Made by a program: the position numbers and the translations under genes. Positions 43,518 to 51,982 of a stretch of DNA of 64,000 nt are shown in pieces; position 1 is the first letter of the stretch; the number at the start of each line of letters is the position of its first letter. The notes under the pieces are model-generated. The model was not told where the DNA came from. It was given only the letters and a program-made list of their open reading frames with translations, and made no database searches. Where the stretch lies: positions 1 through 64,000 of the forward strand of contig DASRMP010000063.1 in NCBI GenBank assembly GCA_035647855.1, read 5' to 3'. Origin of the DNA: JAAZBW01 sp035647855. GTDB lineage: Bacteria > Actinomycetota > Actinomycetes > Actinomycetales > Actinomycetaceae.

Positions 43518-44444
43518 TTGCTCTGGTATATCGGGAGACGCCTGTTGCAGTTGTTGCCGGTATTCTTCGGCGCAACGTTCCTCATCTATTTCATGGTGTT
43601 CTCCCTCCCCGGTGATCCCGTTGCCGCGCTCGGCGGAGATCGCGGGCTCAACCCCGCCGTCGCCGAACAGATCCGGCAGCAGTACAACCTGGACGAGCCA
43701 TTCATCGTCCAGTACCTGCTCTACCTCAAGGGCATCTTCCAACTCGACTTCGGAATCACCTTCTCCGGCCGCGATGTCATGGACGTCATGGCGGACGCCT
43801 TCCCGGTCACCATCAAGCTCGCCTTCATGGCGCTGGCCTTCGAAGCCATCTTCGGCATAGCGGTCGGCCTCGTCGCAGGACTCCGCCAGGGCGGCATCTT
43901 CGACGCGACCGCACTGGTGACGTCACTGTTCGTCATCGCCGTCCCGACCTTCGTGATCGGCTTCGTCCTCCAGTTTCTCGTCGGAGTTCGCCTGGGCTGG
44001 CTGCCGGCAACCGTTGGCAGCGTCCCAACCTTCAAGAGCCTTCTCATGCCGTCGGTCGTGCTCGGGGCGGTGTCATTCGCCTACGTGCTGCGTCTGACGC
44101 GAACATCCGTGTCCGAGAACCTCAGCGCGGACTACGTCCGGACTGCGCGCGCCAAGGGGCTGTCAAATGGCCGCGTCACCACCGTGCATGTGCTCCGCAA
44201 CTCCCTGATTCCGGTTGTCACCTTCCTCGGTGCCGACCTAGGCGCACTGATGGGTGGCGCGATCGTCACGGAGGGAATCTTCAATATCAATGGTGTGGGC
44301 GGCACCCTCTTCCGTGCCATCCAGTCCGGCGAGCCGGCGACTGTCGTGTCCCTCACTACGGTCCTCGTCCTGATCTACATCTTCGCCAACCTGCTGGTTG
44401 ACCTGCTCTACGCCCTGCTCGACCCGAGGATCCGGTATGCCTGA
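43518..44444 (+). CDS. Peptide ABC transporter permease (DppB-like)
   Basis: Inner-membrane permease of 308 residues with six membrane segments. N-terminus MLWYIGRRLLQLLPVFFGAT is typical of DppB/OppB. The EAA loop that contacts the ATPase is DYVRTARAKGLSNGRVTTVH. The TTG start has a GAGGAGG site at 7 nt. It overlaps the next permease gene by 8 nt. Confidence 0.92.
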   Translation: MLWYIGRRLLQLLPVFFGATFLIYFMVFSLPGDPVAALGGDRGLNPAVAEQIRQQYNLDEPFIVQYLLYLKGIFQLDFGITFSGRDVMDVMADAFPVTIKLAFMALAFEAIFGIAVGLVAGLRQGGIFDATALVTSLFVIAVPTFVIGFVLQFLVGVRLGWLPATVGSVPTFKSLLMPSVVLGAVSFAYVLRLTRTSVSENLSADYVRTARAKGLSNGRVTTVHVLRNSLIPVVTFLGADLGALMGGAIVTEGIFNINGVGGTLFRAIQSGEPATVVSLTTVLVLIYIFANLLVDLLYALLDPRIRYA

Positions 44445-45399
44445 GACACCAGAGGCCAGAGGAGCCAAGAAACACCAGGAGCACTTCTTCGCCGAACTCG
44501 ACGAGACGGGCCTCGGCGCAGTCGACGCCGTCGCGGACAGCGGCGCGCCCTCGACCCTGTGGAGCGAGGCCTGGCGCAAGCTCCGCCGCCAGCCGCTGTT
44601 CTGGATCTCGGCCTTCCTGATCGTCTTCGTGATCACGGTGGCTTTGTTCCCCAACCTGTTCACCTCCCAGAATCCGCGCTACTGCCTGCTGCAGAACTCG
44701 CTCGGCCCGGCCGAGGCGGGTCACCCGTTCGGGTTCGACCGCCAGGGCTGCGACGTCTACGCACGGGTCATCTTCGGTGCCAGGCCGTCCGTCGCCGTCG
44801 GCGTCCTCACCACGATCCTGGTGACGATCCTCGGCACGGCGATCGGGGCGACGGCGGGCTTCCTCGGCGGCTGGCTGGACAGCGTGCTGTCCCGGATCAC
44901 GGACATCTTCTTCGCGATTCCACTCGTTCTCGCGGCCATCGTGCTGATGTCGCTGTTCTCCGGGCGCCGCGGGGTCATCACCGTTGTGCTGGTGATGGCG
45001 GCGTTCGGCTGGACATCGATAGCGCGTATCTCGCGCGGCTCCGTGATGAGCGTGAGGAACAACGATTACGTCACTGCGGCGCGATCTCTCGGCATGAGCC
45101 GCCCTGCGATCCTTCTGCGCCACGTGCTGCCCAACGCGGCCGCGCCGATCATCGTGTACGCCACGGTTGCGCTCGGAACGTTCATCGTTCTCGAGGCCAC
45201 GCTCTCCTACCTGGGAGTCGGTCTGCCACCGTCGGTGATCTCGTGGGGCGGCGATATCAGCGTCGCCCAGGCCTCGCTGCGCGTACGTCCCCAGGTCTTG
45301 TTCTACCCGGCCGGCGCGCTGGCGCTGACCGTGCTGTCCTTCATCATGATGGGCGACGCGCTCCGTGACGCCCTCGACCCGAAGGTGCGTGGCCGATGA
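44437..45399 (+). CDS. Peptide ABC transporter permease (DppC-like)
   Basis: Second permease, 320 residues. A polar N-terminal tail (MPETPEARGAKKHQEHFFAE) precedes the membrane core, which has OppC/DppC features: HPFGFDRQGCDVYARVIFGA near the N-terminus and the EAA loop DYVTAARSLGMSRPAILLRH. ATG 44437 lies within the end of dppB-like. Its stop overlaps the ATPase start as ATGA. Pairs with the 43518 product to form the channel. Confidence 0.92.
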   Translation: MPETPEARGAKKHQEHFFAELDETGLGAVDAVADSGAPSTLWSEAWRKLRRQPLFWISAFLIVFVITVALFPNLFTSQNPRYCLLQNSLGPAEAGHPFGFDRQGCDVYARVIFGARPSVAVGVLTTILVTILGTAIGATAGFLGGWLDSVLSRITDIFFAIPLVLAAIVLMSLFSGRRGVITVVLVMAAFGWTSIARISRGSVMSVRNNDYVTAARSLGMSRPAILLRHVLPNAAAPIIVYATVALGTFIVLEATLSYLGVGLPPSVISWGGDISVAQASLRVRPQVLFYPAGALALTVLSFIMMGDALRDALDPKVRGR

Positions 45400-47150
45400 C
45401 CTCCACTCCCGCCACCTCCACCCGCTACGACGGCGTCACCGCCGCCACGAGGGAACGGATCGCACGGCGCAGGGACGCGGATCCGAACACGCCCCTCCTC
45501 GAGGTGCGCGATCTCCAGGTCGCCTTCCAGTCCTCGACCGGCATGGTCCCCGCCGTCCGCGGCGCGAATCTCACCATCTACCCGGGGCAGGCCGTCGCGA
45601 TCGTGGGCGAGTCCGGCTCGGGCAAGTCCACCCTCGCCCACTCGATCATCGATCTGCTCCCGGGCACCGGCAAGGTCACCGGGGGCTCCATCCGCTTCGG
45701 CGGCACAGAGATCACGGGGGCGACCCGCCAGGAGATCGAGGATCTGCGCGGCAAGGAGATCGGACTGGTCCCCCAGGATCCGATGACCAACCTGAACCCC
45801 GTGTGGAGCATCGGGTTCCAGGTCCGCGAGACGATCAAGGCCAACGGGATCGCGACGGGCAAGAAGGCGATCAACAAACGCGCCGCCGAGGTTCTCCAAG
45901 AGGCCGGCCTCCCGGACGCCGAACACCGCATGAAGCAGTACCCGCACGAGTTCTCGGGCGGCATGCGCCAACGCGCCCTGATCGGCATCGCGCTCGCCGG
46001 AGAGCCCCGGCTGATCATCGCCGATGAACTCACCTCCGCGTTGGACGTCACCGTCCAGAAGGTGATCCTCGATCACCTCGAGAAGCTCACCCAGGATCAC
46101 GGGACCGCGCTGCTGTTCATCACCCACGATCTCGGCCTCGCTGCCGAGCGCGCGGAGCACCTCGTGGTCATGCACCGCGGGCGCGTGGTCGAGTCCGGGC
46201 CGTCGCGCGAAATCATCCGGAAGCCCCGCCATCCCTACACGCAGCGCCTGGTCGATTCGGCGCCGTCCCTGGCGTCCCGGCGCATCCAGTCCGCGAAGGC
46301 GCGCGGCGCCGAGACCACGGAGGTGCTGGCCGAGGGTGCGGCCGCCGTCGAGGACGCGAAGCCCATAGTCGAGATCGAGAACCTCACCAAGGTGTTCTCC
46401 ATCCGTGGTGGCCGTCCCGGTTCGGGTACGGACTTCAAGGCCGTCGACGACGTCTCGCTCGCCATTCCCCGCGGCACCACCACGGCCCTGGTGGGCGAGT
46501 CCGGGTCCGGCAAGTCCACGGTCGCGAACATGGTGCTCGGACTGCTCGAGCCGACCGAGGGGCGCATCGTCTTCGAAGGCGTGGACACGTCCACCCTCAC
46601 CTCGAAGCAGTGGTTCGAGTTCCGGAACCGGGTCCAGCCGGTCTTCCAGAACCCGTACGGTTCGCTCGATCCGATGTACTCGATTTTCCGGATCATCGAG
46701 GAGCCACTGCGCGTCCACGGCATCGGGAACCCGAAGTCGCGCGCGAAGCGGGTTGCCGAACTGCTCGAACTCGTGGCGCTGCCCACCTCGACCATGCGCC
46801 GCTACCCCAACGAGCTTTCGGGCGGGCAGCGGCAGCGCGTCGCGGTCGCGCGGGCGTTGGCTCTCGAGCCGAAGTTGGTGATCCTCGATGAGGCGGTCTC
46901 CGCCCTCGACGTGCTGGTCCAGGCGCAGGTGCTGAACCTGTTGACGGACCTGCAGCACGAGTTCGAACTGACGTACCTCTTCATCACCCACGACCTTGCC
47001 GTGGTCCGCCAGATCGCGGACGCGGTGGCAGTGATGAGCAAGGGGCAGATCGTCGAGCGGGGAACCACGGACGAGATTTTCGGCAACCCCCAGAACCCGT
47101 ACACGCAACAGCTCCTTGCCGCGATCCCGGGCGCCTCGCTGCAGCTGTAG
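45396..47150 (+). CDS. Peptide ABC transporter fused double ATPase (DppD-DppF)
   Basis: Two complete ABC ATPase domains in 584 residues. Domain 1: Walker A VGESGSGKSTLAHS, signature FSGGMRQRALIGIAL, Walker B RLIIADELTSALD. Domain 2: Walker A VGESGSGKSTVANM, signature LSGGQRQRVAVARAL, Walker B LVILDEAVSALD. Each domain ends with the oligopeptide-family tail (KPRHPYTQRLVDSAP and NPQNPYTQQLLAAIP). Fusion of the D and F subunits is common in actinomycetes. It completes a four-gene uptake operon. No CRISPR relation despite adjacency. Confidence 0.93.
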   Translation: MTSTPATSTRYDGVTAATRERIARRRDADPNTPLLEVRDLQVAFQSSTGMVPAVRGANLTIYPGQAVAIVGESGSGKSTLAHSIIDLLPGTGKVTGGSIRFGGTEITGATRQEIEDLRGKEIGLVPQDPMTNLNPVWSIGFQVRETIKANGIATGKKAINKRAAEVLQEAGLPDAEHRMKQYPHEFSGGMRQRALIGIALAGEPRLIIADELTSALDVTVQKVILDHLEKLTQDHGTALLFITHDLGLAAERAEHLVVMHRGRVVESGPSREIIRKPRHPYTQRLVDSAPSLASRRIQSAKARGAETTEVLAEGAAAVEDAKPIVEIENLTKVFSIRGGRPGSGTDFKAVDDVSLAIPRGTTTALVGESGSGKSTVANMVLGLLEPTEGRIVFEGVDTSTLTSKQWFEFRNRVQPVFQNPYGSLDPMYSIFRIIEEPLRVHGIGNPKSRAKRVAELLELVALPTSTMRRYPNELSGGQRQRVAVARALALEPKLVILDEAVSALDVLVQAQVLNLLTDLQHEFELTYLFITHDLAVVRQIADAVAVMSKGQIVERGTTDEIFGNPQNPYTQQLLAAIPGASLQL

Positions 47151-47312
47151 TGCGGCAGTTTGCGGCGGCCCGTCCGCGGGAGGCCCACAATGGAGCTGTG
47201 AGCTTGTCTGATGCGGGTTGGAGTCCGCCCAGAGGCGGTTCGGCGTGCGGGGGCTTCCACCCGCAGGTGGAGCATCTCTGGGCGCTATTGGCTCGAAATC
47301 AGCATTTCGGCG

Positions 47313-47476
47313 GTGGGCCGGCACTTCGCCGAGAACCCCGTCTGGCGTGCAAGTACTCTGACCAGCGCAAACGTGCCCTTCGGGTACCGATTGAGCACCT
47401 CGGTGAACCCCTCCGGGCGACTGGTGTGCAGACACGCCGCTCCGGTGCTGGTCACAGGCTCGTTTTTTGGGGTACA
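47313..47476 (+). promoter_or_regulatory. CRISPR leader 1
   Basis: 164 bp directly before the first repeat, homologous along its whole length to 61359-61522. Conserved blocks include GTGGGCCGGCACTT, AACCCCGTCTGG, GTGCAAGTACTCT, ACCAGCGCAAAC, ACTGGTGTGCAGACACGCCG and the final GGGGTACA. It should hold the array promoter and the site where new spacers are inserted. The preceding 47151-47312 shows no gene. Confidence 0.85.
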
Positions 47477-48374
47477 GTCCCCAGATAGGTCCCGCGAAAT
47501 AGCGGATAGAAACCATGGTGGCGATCTTCTCCAGCTCGCCCTTCAGGTCCCCAGATAGGTCCCGCGAAATAGCGGATAGAAACTCAGGGAGGTTCGTCGG
47601 CGCGCCGAAGCGGCGCACGTCCCCAGATAGGTCCCGCGAAATAGCGGATAGAAACAGGCTTTCGAGAGCCGTCATCTTCTTGTAGATGATGTCCCCAGAT
47701 AGGTCCCGCGAAATAGCGGATAGAAACGACTGTGATCTTCCGCACGCCTCCTTCCCCATGTCCCCAGATAGGTCCCGCGAAATAGCGGATAGAAACGTTC
47801 CCGGCGGATCATAGTAACGCGTGTCGAACTCCCGTCCCCAGATAGGTCCCGCGAAATAGCGGATAGAAACTTCTTTGGATTTCGCGGCAATTGCCTCGAG
47901 GTGTCCCCAGATAGGTCCCGCGAAATAGCGGATAGAAACCCCAAACCGGGTTTGTCCACCCGCTCGCGTTGTCGTCTCCAGGTAGGTCCCGCGAAATAGC
48001 GGATAGAAACCGACCTCCTTGACCCCTCAAGCCAGAACTGCTCTGGTCTCCAGGTAGGTCCCGCGAAATAGCGGGTAGAAACCCACGCGGGCGCCTTGGT
48101 ACACCTCCTGGCCGACTCCCGTCTCCAGGTAGGTCCCGCGAAACAGCGGATAGAAACTCGCCGCCGAGCGGACCCCTCGCGAGACTAATTGCAGTCTCCA
48201 GGTAGGTCCCGCGAAATAGCGGATAGGAACTTGGAGGAACCCGTCGTCAGCGAGTACGGCGCGGGTCTCCAGACAGATACCTCGAAACAGCGGATAGAGG
48301 CTCGCTCGCCCGATTAGCGTGTCCGAGAGGGACTCCTGTCTGCAGACAGGTCCCTCAAAACAGCGCACAAAGAC
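47477..48374 (+). CRISPR. CRISPR array 1: 13 repeats, 12 spacers
   Basis: 37-bp repeats: the first seven begin GTCCCCAGATAGGTCCCGCG, repeats 8-11 begin GTCTCCAGGTAGGTCCCGCG, and the last two are degenerate. All intact ones end AAATAGCGGATAGAAAC. The repeat can form stem CCGC/GCGG; cutting after it leaves the 8-nt handle ATAGAAAC typical of type III crRNAs. Spacers are 32-38 bp. Leader position and decay at the far end both set orientation left to right, toward RT-cas1. Repeat starts: 47477, 47547, 47619, 47691, 47760, 47834, 47903, 47974, 48046, 48121, 48194, 48265, 48338. Confidence 0.97.
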
Positions 48375-48475
48375 AGAGCACCGAGGGGCCGAGCGAAAGC
48401 AGACGTCGTCGAGCCGACCTGGCAACCAGGCAGGTTAGCCCTGCCGCCGTCGTGAATTCAGGGGGAATCGCTGCG

Positions 48476-50353
48476 ATGAGCCGACTCGGCGCGCCTTCGC
48501 GTGAGCAGTTGGAGCGCGCTTGGCGGGACGTGCTGGCCAACGATGCGTCCGACGGCTCCCTGGCGCCGTCCGTCAAGCGATTCTCGGAGACCGCGGAAGA
48601 ACGGCTCGATGTGCTCGCGGATCAGCTCGCCTCAGGAACCTGGCAGCCGAACGATCTGACCTTGGTGGAGATCGCGGTGGGTGACAAGAACCGCACCATT
48701 CACGTGCCAAGCGCTCGTGACCGGGTGGTGGAACGCGCCCTGCTCGATATGACAACGCCGGTGGTCGACCCATGGCTCGGCCCGGCTTCGTACGGGTACC
48801 GGCCCGGCCTCGGCGTTGCCGACGCCGTGCAGGCGGTGGTGAGACTTCGCGATGAGGGCATGCCGTACGCGCTCCGCACCGACGTCGACAATTGTTTTCC
48901 GTCCATCCGCAAGAAGCTCGCTCTGAGGATGTTCGAGTGCCTCGTGGACAATGACGAGGTCACGGCTTTGGTCCGGGCGCTGTTCAGCAGACAGTCCCGG
49001 GCACCGGGACGGTTCGGCCGACTGGACGTTCCCGGGCTTCCTCTCGGCTGCGCGCTGTCTCCAATGCTCACCAACCTGGTGCTGACGAGGCTTGATGAAC
49101 CGCTGCTCGAGGAGGGATTCGCCCCCGTGCGCTACGCCGACGATCTCGCAGTAGCAACGGAGACGCTCGCGGATGCATGGGAGGCGGCGCGCGTCGCGTC
49201 GGCAGCATTGGAGGAGATCGGTATGCAACTCGGCCCCGACAAAACGGAAGTGATGTCCTTCGAGGAGGGATTCTGTTTCCTGGGGGAGGACTTCGGCGCC
49301 CGCTACCCTCCGACAGTGCATGACCACCGCGTGGAGGTGCCGGCCAAGAAGACCGTGTTCGTTGCCGCTCAGGGCGGACGCGTCAGGATCCAGCGTGGCC
49401 GGTTGATAGTGGAATCCTCGGAGGACACTCCGCTCGTCGATATCCCAACCGGACACGTCGCCCGCGTCACGTGCTTCGGAGCTGTCGGGTTTTCGGCCGG
49501 TGCCCGGAACTGGGCGCTCGGGCAGGGAGTGGATACCGTGTTCGCCTCCCGCCGGGGCAACTACCTCGGGTCGCTGACCTCGGCCCAGGACAAGTCCCGG
49601 GTGGGCCGTCTGCGAGCTCAGATCCACGCCACCGGGGACCCCGAACGGCGACTCGCCGTGGCGCGAACGTTTGCCGAGGCAAAACTCGTCAAGCAGGCGA
49701 TCCTGCTCCGCCGATTCGGCCGCAGATCCACCGCTGAGATCATCTCGCCGGCAAGCCGCGCGATCGCACGGCTTGCGGACATGCTTCCCGACTGCACCAC
49801 CGTCGATGAGGTTCGTGGCCTGGAGGGAGCTGCCGCCGGCCAGTACTTCCCCGCGTTCGGGGCGCTTTTCCCGGAAGGACTCGACTTTCAGACCAGGTCG
49901 CGCCGCCCCCCGATGGACACAACGAACGCAGCACTCTCCTACCTGTACACCATCCTCCTCGGCGAGTGTGAGACTGCGCTGCGCTCGGCCGGCCTCGACC
50001 CCGCCATCGGTTTCCTCCACGCCGACGAGGATGGCCGCCCCAGCCTCGCCCTCGACCTCATGGAGGGATTCCGGCCACTGATCGTGGACCAGGCGACGTT
50101 GAATGCTGCACGGCGCAACCAGTTCACGGCGGAGCACGGCCGCGTAGAGAAGGACCGCCCTGGGGTGCTCCTCACGAAGGCGGGCCGTGAGGCGATCGTC
50201 GGCGCCTACGAGACCCGTATGCTGCAAAGCACGCGCGGCGCCCTTCCCGATTTCGCGGGCAGTCTCCGCCGCCACCTGTACCGGCAGGCACAACGGCTCG
50301 TGCCCGTGCTCCACGACCCCACGGCCCGGTGGACGGGACTCTCATGGCGTTGA
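48476..50353 (+). CDS. cas1: Reverse transcriptase-Cas1 fusion
   Basis: Spacer-acquisition enzyme of 625 residues. Residues 1 to about 290 form a group II-intron-like reverse transcriptase: SYGYRPGLGVADAVQAVVRL, palm motif A ALRTDVDNCFPSI, motif B GLPLGCALSPMLTNLVL and catalytic VRYADDLAV (YADD at 220-223). From about 295 on is Cas1 with the metal site Glu450 (RGLEGAAAGQYF), His515 (GFLHADEDGRPSLAL) and Asp527/Glu530 (LDLMEGFRP). Both enzymes look intact, so acquisition from RNA is predicted. No N-terminal Cas6 domain is present. I prefer ATG 48476, preceded by GGGGGA; GTG 48452 adds eight residues. It lies 101 bp after array 1. Confidence 0.96.
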   Translation: MSRLGAPSREQLERAWRDVLANDASDGSLAPSVKRFSETAEERLDVLADQLASGTWQPNDLTLVEIAVGDKNRTIHVPSARDRVVERALLDMTTPVVDPWLGPASYGYRPGLGVADAVQAVVRLRDEGMPYALRTDVDNCFPSIRKKLALRMFECLVDNDEVTALVRALFSRQSRAPGRFGRLDVPGLPLGCALSPMLTNLVLTRLDEPLLEEGFAPVRYADDLAVATETLADAWEAARVASAALEEIGMQLGPDKTEVMSFEEGFCFLGEDFGARYPPTVHDHRVEVPAKKTVFVAAQGGRVRIQRGRLIVESSEDTPLVDIPTGHVARVTCFGAVGFSAGARNWALGQGVDTVFASRRGNYLGSLTSAQDKSRVGRLRAQIHATGDPERRLAVARTFAEAKLVKQAILLRRFGRRSTAEIISPASRAIARLADMLPDCTTVDEVRGLEGAAAGQYFPAFGALFPEGLDFQTRSRRPPMDTTNAALSYLYTILLGECETALRSAGLDPAIGFLHADEDGRPSLALDLMEGFRPLIVDQATLNAARRNQFTAEHGRVEKDRPGVLLTKAGREAIVGAYETRMLQSTRGALPDFAGSLRRHLYRQAQRLVPVLHDPTARWTGLSWR

Positions 50354-50628
50354 CGCTCATAGTCGCCTACGACATCACCCGCGACAACCGGCGCGCCAAA
50401 CTCGCGGCGCTCCTGCAGATGTGGGGCGATCGGCTCCAGTACTCCGTCTTCCTCATCTCCATCACCGACGACGATTTCGCCCAGCTGCGCGATCGCATAC
50501 TTGACATCATCAAGCCCGAGGAAGACTCGGTGTTTTTTCTCCGGCAGTGCCAATCCTGCTGGAAGGCCCACCACGAGATCGGTCAGGCGCATACCGCGCC
50601 GGAAACCCTCTACTGGGCGGCGCTGTAG
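50344..50628 (+). CDS. cas2: Cas2
   Basis: Small adaptation protein of 94 residues, overlapping the end of RT-Cas1 by 10 nt. The ferredoxin-like fold begins MALTLIVAYDITRDNRRAKL with the Asp of the first beta strand. Then come LLQMWGDRLQYSVFLISIT and the C-terminal EDSVFFLRQCQSCWKAH. It bridges Cas1 dimers in the integration complex. Translation is probably coupled to RT-Cas1. Confidence 0.93.
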   Translation: MALTLIVAYDITRDNRRAKLAALLQMWGDRLQYSVFLISITDDDFAQLRDRILDIIKPEEDSVFFLRQCQSCWKAHHEIGQAHTAPETLYWAAL

Positions 50629-50658
50629 GTGGGCCGTCGCTTCGGGGCGGCCCCGACC

Positions 50659-51051
50659 TCAGCGGAGTGGTCGAGGCGCGTCTTCAGGCCAAGTCAGGAC
50701 TGCAGGACGCTCCGCTGACACGAACTCATCGGGATCGATTTCGGCTCCGATCGGGTAGTCGGGATCGTCGCTCTTGCAAACCACGTACCTGGGGCCGTCG
50801 CGGTGCTGCGGGTAGTAGACAGCGATCGTTGACGCCACGTGGACGAGCGCATGACTGAGCACATAGGCGACGGCGATCGGGTGGGCCCCGTAGATCCCCA
50901 CCATGCCACCGTGCGGTATCTGCCCCGACGCAGTCATATGTCCGGCGACGCTCCATGCGTCGCGGACGAGTTCGCTGATCTGCGGCGAAGGCTCCTTTCG
51001 CATGCGCACAGTCAGTTTGCGGCTTTCGTACGTCAGTTCGATGGAGTTCAT
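50659..51051 (-). CDS. Csx3-like protein (possible ring nuclease)
   Basis: Protein of 130 residues. The segment GGMVGIYGAHPIAVAYVLSH, TIAVYYPQHRDGPRYVVCKS, DDPDYPIGAEIDPDEF follows the Csx3/Crn3 pattern (GxxPxWLYxxLxH, VAVxDPRLGxxVVV, SHxPDYxVGDxI). Csx3 proteins bind and degrade cyclic tetra-adenylate. The active DPRL is altered to YPQHRDGPR, so catalysis is uncertain; a sponge-like role is possible. The ATG overlaps the stop of the membrane CARF gene (ATGA), pairing a probable cOA sensor with a cOA modulator. Length is near that of stand-alone Csx3. Confidence 0.72.
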   Translation of the reverse strand: MNSIELTYESRKLTVRMRKEPSPQISELVRDAWSVAGHMTASGQIPHGGMVGIYGAHPIAVAYVLSHALVHVASTIAVYYPQHRDGPRYVVCKSDDPDYPIGAEIDPDEFVSAERPAVLTWPEDAPRPLR

Positions 51052-51665
51052 GGGGTTTCCGTTGACGCCTGAGAGTGCTCAGCGGAGAAGATGCCGTCGG
51101 GATCGTAGACGGAAATGGGGCGAAATACCTGTCCCGGTTCGTCACCGTGAACTGTTGCCATATATGTGACGGGAAGACCTGCTCGCTTCGCGGCCTCCGT
51201 CATGACGATCGTGCAAGGTTTCGTGTCAGCGGTAACATCCACGACGACGTTGCCGTGCCTGCGGGGAACGCGCAAGTCCTCGGTAAGAGTGATGATCTTG
51301 TCTTCATCGGGCATGTACCTGTTGAGTTGCGTGTCGAGCACTATCGCTTCGACCCCTGGGTGTGTCTGGCTCAACCACTCCCGGAAGAGTTGCACTTCGT
51401 GATCACCACTGTTGTCGTCGCTGGAGTTGACCACTCGCACGAGGTAGATGCGGGTAATCGATGGCAATCCCCCGACGAGGGTCTGCGCCTGCGCCATTCC
51501 GGGCTTCCTACCGGACATGTGGATGGTCGTGACGACTCCCGTGATCGGTCGTGTCTGCTCCTCGGTGAGCGCAAACAGTTCCGACTTGGAGCCATACGAC
51601 GGAATGGCGCGCGCTTCCGCCCAGAGCACGAGGAAGAAGACGCCTGCCATGAGTGCCATGAGCAT
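51048..51665 (-). CDS. Membrane-anchored CARF protein (Cam1-like)
   Basis: Predicted cyclic-oligoadenylate receptor: one N-terminal membrane helix (WLWIVMLMALMAGVFFLVLW) then a CARF domain ending in NVVVDVTADTKPCTIVMTEA, AKRAGLPVTYMATVHG, which carries the CARF signature DVTxxTK. An early strand is SITRIYLVRVVNSSDDNSGD. No nuclease, protease or HEPN domain follows, so the layout is that of Cam1, whose tetramers open the membrane on cA4 binding. Start is uncertain: ATG 51665 lies inside the helix, and the frame is open to 51950 without coding character, so a rare start just upstream of the helix is likely. Coupled to the Csx3-like gene. Confidence 0.75.
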   Translation of the reverse strand: MLMALMAGVFFLVLWAEARAIPSYGSKSELFALTEEQTRPITGVVTTIHMSGRKPGMAQAQTLVGGLPSITRIYLVRVVNSSDDNSGDHEVQLFREWLSQTHPGVEAIVLDTQLNRYMPDEDKIITLTEDLRVPRRHGNVVVDVTADTKPCTIVMTEAAKRAGLPVTYMATVHGDEPGQVFRPISVYDPDGIFSAEHSQASTETP

Positions 51666-51982
51666 GACGATCCAAAGCCACGGACTGACCGCTTGCTCGG
51701 TAAGAGCGAAAACCTGCGTGATTAGGCTCTTAGGCTCGGAATCAGTGCGACAGTGAGAACCACACTTGTCCGTGCGCCGCGAAGAGTGTTCCTGAGCGCT
51801 GCGCGCATCCGACCGGACCGTCGTTGAGTCGACATGCCTGAACGGTATCGAACGCCGCTCCTCGAGACAAATCTCGCTACCAGTCGTCGCGACACACCGA
51901 TCCCGCTGCAACTGGGCGAGTGTGCGCCACGGTAGCGTCGTAGCGTTCAAGGAGATCCGCGTTCTCGGGGAGGGGGCACTCC
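51666..51982. promoter_or_regulatory. Divergent intergenic region of the CRISPR effector operons
   Basis: About 317 bp between the CARF gene and cas10. It should hold both promoters and perhaps the missing N-terminal codons of the CARF protein at its left edge. The cas10 ribosome site GGGGAGGGGG lies at 51967-51976. I see no convincing -10/-35 pair or other gene. Confidence 0.5.

Noticed and set aside
41652..47150. Peptide transporter as part of the CRISPR locus
   Set aside because: A standard Dpp/Opp operon with its own signals; the CRISPR leader begins after it.
47500..48425. Minus-strand frames with repeated FLSAISRDLSGD
   Set aside because: Translation of CRISPR repeats; the period equals the repeat-spacer unit.
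51666..51950. N-terminal 95-residue extension of the membrane CARF protein
   Set aside because: No coding character before the hydrophobic helix; overlaps the region needed for the cas10 promoter.
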